Below the pieces are notes generated by a model that saw only the letters and a list, made by a program, of their open reading frames with translations, searched no databases and was not told the origin of the DNA. From NCBI GenBank assembly GCA_963747735.1, contig CAVVGE010000005.1:558001-622000 (forward strand): a stretch of DNA of 64,000 nt, read 5' to 3'. This DNA is from AP-15 sp963747735 (lineage in GTDB: Bacteria > Pseudomonadota > Alphaproteobacteria > ATCC43930 > CGMCC-115725). Below are positions 18,277 to 26,690 of this stretch, piece after piece; the stretch's first letter is position 1; each line of letters opens with the position of its first letter. The position numbers were made by a program, and so were the translations under genes.

Positions 18277-18921
18277 TCATCTGCGGCGGATTTCAACGTC
18301 AAATTCCGGCCCCGGATCGTCGGGCGGACTGTCGAAGTCCAACCGCTCCCAATCCCCGCGGCCGAGAAGAATTATCCGCTCATGGCATTCGGTGAAGAAG
18401 CCCGACTTGAAATCGACCAAAAGCGCAAGCTCAGCGCGAACCTCGTCTCCTTCCACGAAAACACAGAGATGCCAAGTAGGAAGGTCGCAAGCCGGCTCTT
18501 TGCTCTCCGAAGTGCGCCGCGGCCAATCGTATCCAGGCAACCATTGCTGGTTGATCGCCGCAGCCTGTTCCGATGCTGGTCCTTTTCGATTTCGGTTCTG
18601 CGGTATCCGCTCGCCTGAGAGCCCCGTCGCGTCGTCTGTGTTGATTACCGCAATCCGATAGCGATGGGCTCGATTGATCGTCGTGGAGAACCCACCAGAT
18701 TCGTCCTTTTCAAATCCGGCCGGTCGATAGATTTCCCGTAGGCGTCGGACCCCCCACCGCCAAACCTCCCATCCCTTTGCGTTGGGTGGGTCGTTATCGG
18801 TACAGCCGCCGTGAGCTGCTACGCACGCCCGTATGACATCGATCAGCTCGTCTCGACTGAGACCCAATTCCTGGAGCCGCCGATCGACATCCCATTCTCC
18901 CGCCCGAACGATTGCCGGCAC
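18277..18921 (-). CDS. Unknown protein, operon partner of the XRE-ImmA protein
   Basis: A protein of 214 residues with no recognised family. It is hydrophilic, with helical segments near the N-terminus (DVDRRLQELGLSRDELIDVI), then a mixed region (RHRYRIAVINTDDATGL-like central strand) and a beta-rich C-terminal half ending FDVEIRRR. No signal peptide or membrane segment. The start is GTG 18921, supported by AAGGTGCCCAG upstream. It is the promoter-proximal gene, six bases before the XRE-ImmA gene. By analogy with two-gene XRE-ImmA modules it may be a toxin or effector kept in check by its neighbour; this is inference from context only. Confidence 0.75.
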   Translation of the reverse strand: MPAIVRAGEWDVDRRLQELGLSRDELIDVIRACVAAHGGCTDNDPPNAKGWEVWRWGVRRLREIYRPAGFEKDESGGFSTTINRAHRYRIAVINTDDATGLSGERIPQNRNRKGPASEQAAAINQQWLPGYDWPRRTSESKEPACDLPTWHLCVFVEGDEVRAELALLVDFKSGFFTECHERIILLGRGDWERLDFDSPPDDPGPEFDVEIRRR

Positions 18922-18932
18922 CTGGGCACCTT

Positions 18933-18976
18933 ATGTCCGTTTTCTCTTTCACGATCGTGACTGAAAAATCGGACAT
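18933..18976. promoter_or_regulatory. Inverted repeat upstream of the XRE-ImmA operon, candidate operator
   Basis: ATGTCCG at 18933-18939 and CGGACAT at 18970-18976 are perfect inverted copies flanking an AT-rich core with CACGATCGTG at its centre, which is itself palindromic. The element lies just upstream of the GTG start of the operon encoding an HTH protein, so an autoregulatory operator is plausible. It also lies near the end of the convergent-side small gene at 19002, so a role as a transcript hairpin is an alternative. Confidence 0.5.
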
Positions 18977-19001
18977 GCGCAAGCTAAATAGCCGTAACGG
19001 A

Positions 19002-19262
19002 TCATTTGCCCCAACGTTTCGCCGCAGGTTTCCTCGCGATTTCGGCCCTGCGCTCGGGCGACAGCTTGTCCCGTCTGGCAGCGCCGCCCCGACGCCCGAG
19101 CGATTGGGCAGCCTTGTCCTTGCCCGAATCGCCCATGTCCTCCTCGACCTCGCCGGTGGCGATCTTGGCGACGCGGATCGCGTTCGCTACGGCGTCGGCT
19201 GGTCGTTTCTGCCCTTGCGGTCCCTTCGGCAAGCTCGCTCCATCGTGCTTATCGTCAAGCAT
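19002..19262 (-). CDS. Small basic protein with LGRRGG/LSPERR motif
   Basis: A protein of 86 residues from ATG 19262. It has the layout KRPADAVANAIRVAKIATGE, an acidic spacer, then SLGRRGGAARRDKLSPERRAE and a basic tail. Small proteins with this LGRRGGxARxxxLSPERRxEIAxxAAxxRW pattern are common in rhizobia and are often labelled RNA-binding or histone-like; the biochemical role is not established to my knowledge. A TTG start at 19316 would add 18 residues. It may be a DNA- or RNA-binding accessory in the mobile patch. Confidence 0.6.
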   Translation of the reverse strand: MLDDKHDGASLPKGPQGQKRPADAVANAIRVAKIATGEVEEDMGDSGKDKAAQSLGRRGGAARRDKLSPERRAEIARKPAAKRWGK

Positions 19263-19347
19263 ATGGGCGCGCGCGAGCCGCTCGCAACCGAGCGGGTCAG
19301 GATGCGGCGATTTCAAACTGACCCACTACCAAATTGCCGGTAGTGTC

Positions 19348-19626
19348 CTAATTTGAGGTCCCGGTCCACGCGTGCGGGTTCTCCGCATCGGGCTTCCCCG
19401 GATTTGCCTTTCTCCATGCCAGGAACCGATCGGCCCGTGCCCTGGCATCAACGGAATAAACTTTCTCCCGAGTACAAGGGTTCTCGCTTCTCGACCTATT
19501 TGGATGAGCAATTGTCCAAGCTCTTTGCGCAGCAGCTCGGCTCGGCTCTGATGGACCGAACTGAGCAATCTTGGTTTGGGTCGCCTTAATCCCGTCCGCA
19601 ACCTTGTTAGCTTTGCTCCGCGCCAT
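19348..19626 (-). CDS. Small hypothetical protein
   Basis: A protein of 92 residues starting ARSKANKVADGIKATQTKIA. It is basic and helical in the first half and ends in a patch rich in Arg, Ala and Trp (DARARADRFLAWRKANPGKP). I do not recognise a family. ATG 19626 is supported by the SD TAGGAGG six to seven bases upstream. It is divergent from the molybdenum hydroxylase gene and ends 86 bases before the small basic protein gene on the same strand. Confidence 0.5.
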   Translation of the reverse strand: MARSKANKVADGIKATQTKIAQFGPSEPSRAAAQRAWTIAHPNRSRSENPCTREKVYSVDARARADRFLAWRKANPGKPDAENPHAWTGTSN

Positions 19627-19778
19627 GGCCACCTCCTACGTCGACGTGTGCTCAACCAACTCGTCGAAGATGCGTCCGAGCCGCGCCATTTTGCGTAATA
19701 TATATAGCTGCGCACGTTGCACAGCGCAGCGGTAAAGGCCGATTCTTGGATCGGGATGCATCGCGGGAGCGTGACGTG

Positions 19779-22085
19779 ATGGGGCGGTCGGTGCGCCGGT
19801 TTGAGGATGCGCGGTTTCTGACCGGGCGCGGGCGCTATGTCGAAGACATCGTGATGCCGGGCGAGGCGCATGCCTATGTGCTGCGTTCGCCCTATGCCCA
19901 TGCCGCGATCGAGCGGATCGACATCGCGGCGGCACGGCGCGCGCCCGGTGTGCTGATCGCCGCGACCGGGGCCGATCTCGCTGCCGACGGCTTGGGCCCG
20001 CTTCCTTGCGTCGCCCAGGTCGCGACCGTCGATCCGCTGATCGTGCCGCCACGTTTTGCGCTCGCCCGCGGGCGGGTGCGCCATGTCGGCGATCCGGTGG
20101 CGCTGGTCGTCGCCGAAAGCCGCGAGGCGGCGCGTGACGCGGCCGAGCGGATCGCGGTCGATTATCGGCCGCTCCCCGCCGTGGTCGATGCGCCGGCGGC
20201 TTTGCTGCCGGGGGCGCCCGCCATCTGGGAGGAGGCGCCCGGCAATCTCTGCTTCCGGTTCGAGCGCGGCGACCGCGAAGGGGTCGCTGCGGCGTTCGCC
20301 AAGGCCGCCCACATCGTCGAGATCGAGCTCGTCAACAACCGGGTCGTGCCGACGCCGATCGAGCCGCGTGCCGCGATCGGGCGCTGGGACCAGGCGGCCC
20401 GGTCTCTCGACCTCCTGCTGACCGGCCAGGGCGTCCATTCGATCCGCCAGCAGCTTGCCGGCTCGGTGTTCGACATGCCGCCCGAGCGCATCCGGCTCGC
20501 CGCCCCCGATGTCGGCGGCGGCTTTGGCATGAAGAATTTTCTCTACCCCGAATGGGTGCTGGTGCTGTGGGCGGCGCGGCGGCTCGGCCGACCGGTCAAA
20601 TGGATCGCCGAGCGCGCCGAGGAATTCGCTGCCGCGACGCACGGCCGCGACAACCATACGCGGGCGCGCCTGGCGCTCGACGCGAGCGGCCGGTTTCTCG
20701 CCCTCGAAGTCGAGACCGTCGCCAATCTCGGCGCCTATCTGTCGTCGAATGGGCCGGGCAGCTCGACCAATTCGCCGGCAACCGCGATGGGCGGCGTCTA
20801 CGCGATCCCGGCCGTGTTCATGGCGGTGCGCGGTGCCTTTACCAACACCGCACCGATCGACGCCTATCGCGGCGCCGGCAAGCCCGAAGCCAACTATCTG
20901 ATCGAACGGCTGGTCGATCTCGCCGCGCGCCGCATCGGCCGCGACCCGATCGAATTGCGCCGGCGCAATATGATCGCGGCGTTCCCCTATCGCAGCGCAT
21001 TGGGCATGACGATCGATGGCGGACGTTTCGCCGCCAATATCGACGATGCCGTGGCCCGGGCCGACCGCGCCGGCTTCGCCCAACGCCGCGCCGAGGCGGC
21101 GGCCAAAGGCCGGCTGCGCGGGCTCGGCATCGCCTGCTTTCTCGAAACCGCGCGCGGCGCGCCAAACGAGGGGGCGGAAATCCGCTTCGATGCCGATGGC
21201 ACGGTGGCGCTGGTCCTCGGCACCCAATCGAACGGCCAGGGCCACGAAACGTCTTTTCCGCAAATCGCGGCGGCCCGGCTGGGGCTGCCGATCGAGATGT
21301 TTCGCCTGGTCCAGGCCGATACGGCAGCGGTCAAAGCCGGTGCCGGACATGGCGGGGCGCGCTCGATGCATCAGGGTGGTGCCGCATTGGTCAAAGCGGC
21401 CGAGGCGGTGATCGACAAGGGCCGCCGGATTGCCGCGCATCTCCTCCAGGCCGACCCCGCCGAGGTGGTTTTTGCCGGCGGCCGCTTTGCCGTGGCGGGG
21501 ACCGAGCGCGGCATCGGCCTCCTCGCGCTCGCCGCGGCGGCAGCCGACCCCGGCAACCTGCCCGCCGGCATGGCGCCCGGGCTCGACAGCTATGTCTTTA
21601 ATCTCTGCGACCTGGTCACCTTTCCGAACGGCTGCCACATCGCCGAAATCGAGATCGACCCGGAGACCGGCGGCACCACCCTCGAGCGCTATACCGCGGT
21701 CGATGATTACGGCCGCCTGATCAACCCATTGCTGACCAAAGGGCAGGTCCAGGGCGGGCTCGCCCAAGGGATCGGGCAGGCGCTTCTCGAAGAAGCGGTC
21801 TACGAGCCGGGCTCGGGCCAGCTGCTGACCGGGTCGTTGCTGGACTACGCATTGCCGCGCGCCGACGATCTTCCCGTCTTCGACATCACGCTCGCCGAAT
21901 TGCCCACCGCCGCCAATCCGCTCGGCGTCAAAGGCTCGGGTCAGGCCGGCGCGATCGCCGCGCCGCAGACGGTCGTCAACGCCGTCCTCGACGCGCTCGC
22001 GCCGCTCGGCATCGAGCATCTCGACATGCCGCTCTCCTCCGAGCGGCTATGGCGCGCCATCCGCGCCGCCCGAACAGCACCCTGA
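19779..22085 (+). CDS. Xanthine dehydrogenase-family molybdopterin-binding subunit (CoxL-like, form II motif)
   Basis: A molybdenum hydroxylase large subunit of 768 residues. The N-terminal Ald_Xan_dh_C domain (RRFEDARFLTGRGRYVED) is followed by the molybdopterin-binding domains, with DVGGGFGMKN (about 245-254), the active-site loop AYRGAGKPE (about 365-373), TQSNGQGHETSF (about 480-491) and GVKGSGQAGAIAAPQ with the catalytic-type Glu region near the C-terminus. Genuine aerobic CO dehydrogenase has AYXCSFR in the active-site loop; AYRGAG is the form II/aldehyde-oxidase type, so CO oxidation is unlikely. The usual FAD (CoxM) and 2Fe-2S (CoxS) subunit genes are absent on both sides, which is unusual for a functional complex. 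Start ATG 19779 follows GGGAG; an earlier TTG at 19746 would add 11 residues. Confidence 0.9.
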   Translation: MGRSVRRFEDARFLTGRGRYVEDIVMPGEAHAYVLRSPYAHAAIERIDIAAARRAPGVLIAATGADLAADGLGPLPCVAQVATVDPLIVPPRFALARGRVRHVGDPVALVVAESREAARDAAERIAVDYRPLPAVVDAPAALLPGAPAIWEEAPGNLCFRFERGDREGVAAAFAKAAHIVEIELVNNRVVPTPIEPRAAIGRWDQAARSLDLLLTGQGVHSIRQQLAGSVFDMPPERIRLAAPDVGGGFGMKNFLYPEWVLVLWAARRLGRPVKWIAERAEEFAAATHGRDNHTRARLALDASGRFLALEVETVANLGAYLSSNGPGSSTNSPATAMGGVYAIPAVFMAVRGAFTNTAPIDAYRGAGKPEANYLIERLVDLAARRIGRDPIELRRRNMIAAFPYRSALGMTIDGGRFAANIDDAVARADRAGFAQRRAEAAAKGRLRGLGIACFLETARGAPNEGAEIRFDADGTVALVLGTQSNGQGHETSFPQIAAARLGLPIEMFRLVQADTAAVKAGAGHGGARSMHQGGAALVKAAEAVIDKGRRIAAHLLQADPAEVVFAGGRFAVAGTERGIGLLALAAAAADPGNLPAGMAPGLDSYVFNLCDLVTFPNGCHIAEIEIDPETGGTTLERYTAVDDYGRLINPLLTKGQVQGGLAQGIGQALLEEAVYEPGSGQLLTGSLLDYALPRADDLPVFDITLAELPTAANPLGVKGSGQAGAIAAPQTVVNAVLDALAPLGIEHLDMPLSSERLWRAIRAARTAP

Positions 22086-22215
22086 CAAATGAGCCGCGGC
22101 CTGGGGCAGCCCATGCGTCGAGAAAATGGCACGCTTCGACAGTCTCGGGTATTCTCTTAGGGGGCGCACGCCGGGAAACGCGGCATCGGATCGGCACATT
22201 CGGCGGAGGTAGACC

Positions 22216-25200
22216 GTGGCGGTCTTCATCAACAACTACCCAAATGGTATCCAGCTTACGAATACGTTGACCCAGAGGCCTGCCTTCATTGCCGCCACCG
22301 CGACCGTCGAGGGCGGTATCGGGGTGCACGGCCTGTCCCAAAAAGGGCAGGCCGACTACAATTTTTCCTGGAGCATCGACAATTTCGGCGTGATCAAGGC
22401 GAGTGGCACCTCGTCATCGGGCATCATCCTCGATGCCGGCGGGTTTATCACCAACAGCAGATATGTTTCCGGCGCGCGGTACGGCGCCCTGATCCGGCAG
22501 TCTGGGACTGTCACCAATTCAGGCACGGTGGTCGCCAGCGCCACCGGCGGCAACGGCGTCGATCTTGCCGGCGGCGGCTCGGTCACCAACAGCCGGGCCA
22601 GCGCGCTGATCGAAAGCTCCGGGAACGGGGTCTCGATCGCTGGTGCCGCCGCGACGGTGACCAACCAAGGCACGATCAAATCTACCGGCGTTGGATTGTA
22701 TTACGGGGTGGTGCTGAGCGCGACCGGCAGCAACGTGCTCGCCAACGGTGCCACCGGATATATCGGCAGCCAGATCGGCGAAGGTGTGAAGATCACCGGC
22801 GGCGCGGCCACGGTGACCAATTCCGGCACGATCCAAGCGGTGCTGCTCAACTCGGGCGGCAGCGTCACCAACGGCGTGAGCGGGTCGGCGGCGGGCGGCA
22901 TCGGTTTCATTTTCGCCGCCAACACGCCCGCCGTGGTGGACAATTTCGGCTCGCTCGGCGCGGTCGAGCTGCTCGACGGCGGCACCGTCGCCAATGCCCA
23001 GGCGGGCGCGCTGATCCGGGCAAGCGGCCTTTACACGGTGGCGATATACCAGACCGCGGGTCTGATCACCAATCTCGGCACGATCGACGGCAGCAGCGGC
23101 AGCAATTTCGGTGTCGATCTCGCCGCCGGCGGGACCGTGATCAATGGCGTGTCCGGCTCCTCGACAGCATTGATCCAGTGCGACAATTCATTCGAGCACA
23201 ACGCTGTCGAGATCTCCGAAGCCCCGTTCCGTCGCGTCGCGGCACCCGGCCCGGGGACAGTCATCAACTACGGATCGATCATCGGCGGCAATGCGGTCGC
23301 GCTGGCGGCGGGCGGCAGCGTCACCAATGCGCAGAGCGCCGCGCAGATCATCGGCCAGCATTATGCCGGCGTGAACATCTCGGGCGGCGCCGGGACCGTG
23401 ACCAATCTCGGCACGATCCGATCGTTCGGGCCGGGACCGGCGGCGGGCAATGGCATCGAGCTAAGCGCCGGCGGGACGATCGTCAACGGCAGCAGCGCCG
23501 ACACCGCGGCGGGGATTTTCAGCCCGTTCTCCGGCATCCAGCTGACCGGCACGCTCGGCGCCACGATCACCAATTTCGGCTTTATCGACGGCTTCAACGA
23601 TCCCGGCATCCGGCTGTTCGACAGCGCCGGAGACACCCTCGTCAATTCGGGCACCATCAGCGGCGCGCTGAGCGGGACCGCGGTTGCCTTCGGCTCGGGC
23701 AACGACCGGCTGATCGTCGATCCGGGAGCCAAATTCTTCGGGGTCGTGACCGGCGGCGGTGGCCATGACGAGGCCGATATCAGCCAGCCCGGCACGATCG
23801 ACGGGGCCGAGTATCTCGGCTTTTCGATTTTCCGTCTCGGCAATGCCGGCGCGCAGACGCTGGTCGTGGCCGAGGCCAGCTTTACCGGGCTGGCGGGCAA
23901 CACGATTTCTGTCGTAGCCGGCTCGGCCGCGGACCGGGTGGACGCCTCGGTCCTGTCGCCGACGCATCGGCTCTCCTATACCGGCGGGACCGGCAAAGAC
24001 ACGCTCACCGGCGGCTCGGGCAACGACACCTTTTCGTTTGCGGCGGCGTCGCTTGCTGCCGGCGACCGCGTGGCGGGCGGGGCCGGCAACGATGTGCTGG
24101 CGATCACCACCGCCGGCACCCCGGCGCTCGGCGGCGTCACCGGCATCGAGACCATCCGCTTGGCGGCCGGCGGCACCGATACGCTGACCCTCGCCGATGC
24201 GAACTTTGCCGGCACCGACGGCAGCACGATCGCGGTGATTGCCGGCAATGCCGGCAACAGGGTCAGTGCCGCACCGGTATCGGCGCCGAACCGGCTCGTC
24301 TTCACCGGCGGCAGCGGCACCGACAATGTGACCGGCGGCGCCGGCGCGGACGTCTTCCGCTTCACCGCCGCGGCGTTGGGCGCGGCCGACACGGTGACGG
24401 GCGGGCGCGGCGACGACCGGCTGGTGCTGACCAGCTCGGGCACGATCGACCTGACCGGCGTCACCGGCGTCGAGACCTACCAGCTGGCCAGCACCAGCAT
24501 CAACACGCTGACCCTCGACAATGCCCGCTTTGCAGCGGTCAACGACCATACGCTGACGGTGCTCGGCGGCAATAAGGGCAACACTGTAAACGGAACGGCG
24601 CTCGCCGCCTTTGACCACCTCGTCGTTTATGGCGGGGCCGGCGCCGATCTGCTGTCGGGCGGCGCCGGCGGTGACACCTTTGCGTTCTCGGTATCGGCGT
24701 TGTCGAGCGCCGACCGGGTTGCCGGCAACGGCGGCAGCGACGAGCTCGACATGACCAGCTCCGGCACGGTGCGAGCCGCGCATGTAAACGGCGTCGAAAC
24801 TTATGTATTGAGCGACGCCGGCCACAACAAGCTGACCCTCGCGAACGCCAATTTTACCGGTGTCGACGGCCGGCAGATCACGGTTATCGGCGGCGATCGC
24901 GGCAACACCATCGACGCTTCGGCGGCGGCGGCCGCCAACACGGTCGTCGTCTTCGCCGGGGCCGGCGCCGACACGGTCAAGGGTGGGGCGGGCAACGACC
25001 GGCTGCATGCCGGCGGCGACACGACGATGACCGGCGGCGGCGGCGCCGACCAGTTCGTCTTCACCGGTCCGGGCAGCAACACGGTGACCGATTTCCGGCC
25101 GGGCACGGACGAGCTCGTCTTCGGCAATGCCGGCTTTGACCTCGGCGCCGATAACGGCAAAGGCACGGCGACCCCGCAACATCTCGCCGCATCGGTCTTT

Positions 25201-25368
25201 CTCGCGGCCGGCAAAGCCACCGCAGCGGGCCAGCGCTTTCTTTACGACAAGGCGACCGGCACCCTCAGCTACGACCGGGACGGCAATGGCGGCGCGGCAC
25301 CGGTGCCGATCGCGCAGCTGAGCCACGCGCCGGCGATCACCCCCGCCGACCTGTTCTTCATCGCCTGA
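22216..25368 (+). CDS. Large beta-repeat, RTX-like secreted or surface protein
   Basis: A Gly/Ala/Thr/Asn-rich protein of 1050 residues. Residues about 40-540 are short imperfect repeats built around TVTNxGTI and GGxVTN strands, as in beta-helix adhesins. Residues about 548-900 are three to four tandem 108-residue units, each with a LTLADANF-type strand, a VIAGNAGN strand and a GGSGNDTF-type nonapeptide like RTX calcium-binding turns. The end (GGGGADQFVFTGPGSNTVTDFRPG) resembles the C-terminal region of type I-secreted RTX proteins. No N-terminal signal peptide, consistent with type I secretion, but no type I export genes are in the window. The start is GTG 22216 with a perfect GGAGG at 22205-22209. 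It may act in adhesion or biofilm matrix; this is inferred from architecture. Confidence 0.88.
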   Translation: MAVFINNYPNGIQLTNTLTQRPAFIAATATVEGGIGVHGLSQKGQADYNFSWSIDNFGVIKASGTSSSGIILDAGGFITNSRYVSGARYGALIRQSGTVTNSGTVVASATGGNGVDLAGGGSVTNSRASALIESSGNGVSIAGAAATVTNQGTIKSTGVGLYYGVVLSATGSNVLANGATGYIGSQIGEGVKITGGAATVTNSGTIQAVLLNSGGSVTNGVSGSAAGGIGFIFAANTPAVVDNFGSLGAVELLDGGTVANAQAGALIRASGLYTVAIYQTAGLITNLGTIDGSSGSNFGVDLAAGGTVINGVSGSSTALIQCDNSFEHNAVEISEAPFRRVAAPGPGTVINYGSIIGGNAVALAAGGSVTNAQSAAQIIGQHYAGVNISGGAGTVTNLGTIRSFGPGPAAGNGIELSAGGTIVNGSSADTAAGIFSPFSGIQLTGTLGATITNFGFIDGFNDPGIRLFDSAGDTLVNSGTISGALSGTAVAFGSGNDRLIVDPGAKFFGVVTGGGGHDEADISQPGTIDGAEYLGFSIFRLGNAGAQTLVVAEASFTGLAGNTISVVAGSAADRVDASVLSPTHRLSYTGGTGKDTLTGGSGNDTFSFAAASLAAGDRVAGGAGNDVLAITTAGTPALGGVTGIETIRLAAGGTDTLTLADANFAGTDGSTIAVIAGNAGNRVSAAPVSAPNRLVFTGGSGTDNVTGGAGADVFRFTAAALGAADTVTGGRGDDRLVLTSSGTIDLTGVTGVETYQLASTSINTLTLDNARFAAVNDHTLTVLGGNKGNTVNGTALAAFDHLVVYGGAGADLLSGGAGGDTFAFSVSALSSADRVAGNGGSDELDMTSSGTVRAAHVNGVETYVLSDAGHNKLTLANANFTGVDGRQITVIGGDRGNTIDASAAAAANTVVVFAGAGADTVKGGAGNDRLHAGGDTTMTGGGGADQFVFTGPGSNTVTDFRPGTDELVFGNAGFDLGADNGKGTATPQHLAASVFLAAGKATAAGQRFLYDKATGTLSYDRDGNGGAAPVPIAQLSHAPAITPADLFFIA
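23857..24828 (+). repeat. Three exact-period 324-bp tandem coding repeats
   Basis: Within the surface-protein gene, the codon for the Thr/Lys before the strand L(T/V)(L/V)A-type motif recurs at 23857, 24181, 24505 and 24829, exactly 324 bases (108 codons) apart each time. The fourth unit is truncated by the C-terminal RTX-like region. Units are diverged in sequence but keep the length exactly, which implies selection on structural register. Confidence 0.85.
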
Positions 25369-25397
25369 CCGCGTGGCTCGGCTGACTGATCGGCTGA

Positions 25398-26492
25398 CTA
25401 ATAAGTCTCGCTCGGCAAATTGAGGTGGGGGAAGGCGCTGTGGACATGCGGCGGCACCACCTGGCGGGCCGGCCGGATATAGGATTTGTCGAGCTCGTCC
25501 CAGCGGTTGACGCCCAACAGCGACAGGCAGATGCGGATCTCGTCTTCGAGGATCTCGAAGAGGCGCACCACACCGGCAGCACCCGCGGCGGCGAGCCCGT
25601 AGACATAGAGCCGGCCGCAGGCAACCGCGTCGGCGCCGAGGATCAGCGCCTTGACGACATCGGTGCCGCGATAGATGCCGCCATCGACAATGATCCGGGT
25701 GCCGCCGGCGACCGCATCGACGATCTCGGGCAGGACGTCGATCGAGCCGACGCCCTGGTCGAGCTGGCGTCCGCCATGGTTCGAGACATAGACGCAATCG
25801 ACGCCGTGCCCGACCGCGATCTTCGCATCCTCGGCGGTGGCGATGCCTTTCAGGATCAGCGGGATGTCGAAATTTTTCTTGACCCGCTCGATGTCACGCC
25901 AGTTGAAGCGGGCCTGGTAGACGCGCGCGTCATCGACCCGCACCCGGCCGCGCTGGTGGCGCTTGGCAATGTCGCGCTCGCGCCGCGAATAGCTGTCGGT
26001 GTCGATCGTAAAGCAAAAGGCATTGTAGCCGTTGTCGATCGCGCGGCGGACATGGTCGTCGACCCAGTCCGCGTCGCCGCGCACATAAAGCTGAAAGACT
26101 TTGAAGCCGTCGCCGGCGGCTTTTGCGGTCTCGTCGAGACCCGGCTCGGAAACCGAGGAGAGGATCATGCCGTTGCCGAATTCGCGGGTCGCCGCGGCGA
26201 CCGCAGCACCGCCCGCCGGGTCGAACACCTGCAGCGAGCCGACCGGCGCGCACAGCACCGGAATGCGCAGCTTCTTGCCGAACAAGGTCCGACTGCAATC
26301 GATGTTCGACACGTCGCGCAATACCCGCGGGCGAAAGCCGATCGAATCCAGCGCCAGCCGGTTGCGCGCCAAGGTGGTTTCGGTCTCCGACCCGCCGATC
26401 AGGTAGTCCCAATTGTTGCGGTCGAGGTTGATCCGCGCCTGCGTCACAAATTCGTGCAGGTTCTGAAAGCGGTCGCGAAGCGCTTCGGGCAT
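25398..26492 (-). CDS. FMN-dependent alpha-hydroxy acid oxidase/dehydrogenase
   Basis: A flavoprotein of 364 residues of the LldD/glycolate oxidase family (TIM barrel). Recognisable FMN-barrel motifs are PVLCAPVGSLQVFDP (about 74-88), FQLYVRGD (about 132-139), LILKGIATAEDA (about 223-234), the active-site VYVSNHGGRQLDQG with catalytic His (about 245-258) and IIVDGGIYRGTDVVKAL (about 278-294). It would oxidise an L-2-hydroxyacid to the 2-oxoacid. ATG 26492 is preceded by the SD-like GGTGGAGAA. It is divergent from a D-2-hydroxyacid dehydrogenase gene 198 bases away, so the pair could handle both stereoisomers of one substrate. Confidence 0.9.
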   Translation of the reverse strand: MPEALRDRFQNLHEFVTQARINLDRNNWDYLIGGSETETTLARNRLALDSIGFRPRVLRDVSNIDCSRTLFGKKLRIPVLCAPVGSLQVFDPAGGAAVAAATREFGNGMILSSVSEPGLDETAKAAGDGFKVFQLYVRGDADWVDDHVRRAIDNGYNAFCFTIDTDSYSRRERDIAKRHQRGRVRVDDARVYQARFNWRDIERVKKNFDIPLILKGIATAEDAKIAVGHGVDCVYVSNHGGRQLDQGVGSIDVLPEIVDAVAGGTRIIVDGGIYRGTDVVKALILGADAVACGRLYVYGLAAAGAAGVVRLFEILEDEIRICLSLLGVNRWDELDKSYIRPARQVVPPHVHSAFPHLNLPSETY

Positions 26493-26690
26493 GATTTCTC
26501 CACCTTGTTGGTTCGGCCGACGGCAGTGCTGGGGATAGAGGAGTGCGGACGCCCACCCTAGCCCAAGCCTCCGATGCCGACAATCGGTCGGGGGAGTCCG
26601 TGCTTTTTGCGCTTGGGTAATCTCGGCGGGTGTCGCTAGATTGGCCGCTCTCGTTTGCCACCCGCGACAATCCCCATAAGGAGACCGCCG

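Noticed and set aside
19326..22019. Minus-strand open frame of 897 codons
   Set aside because: It covers the molybdenum hydroxylase gene in antisense; low-complexity Arg/Gly/Asp-rich sequence without domains.
14003..22085. Aerobic carbon monoxide dehydrogenase locus
   Set aside because: A CoxG-like and a CoxL-like gene are present but 5.3 kb apart, CoxM and CoxS are missing, and the active-site loop is AYRGAG and not AYXCSFR.
23461..25797. Minus-strand open frame of 778 codons
   Set aside because: It is a shadow of the repeat-rich surface-protein gene on the plus strand; its composition (Arg, Gly, Asp excess) is typical of antisense frames in high-GC DNA.
25425..26561. Plus-strand open frame of 378 codons
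   Set aside because: It lies antisense to the FMN-dependent hydroxyacid enzyme, which has clear active-site motifs and an SD.
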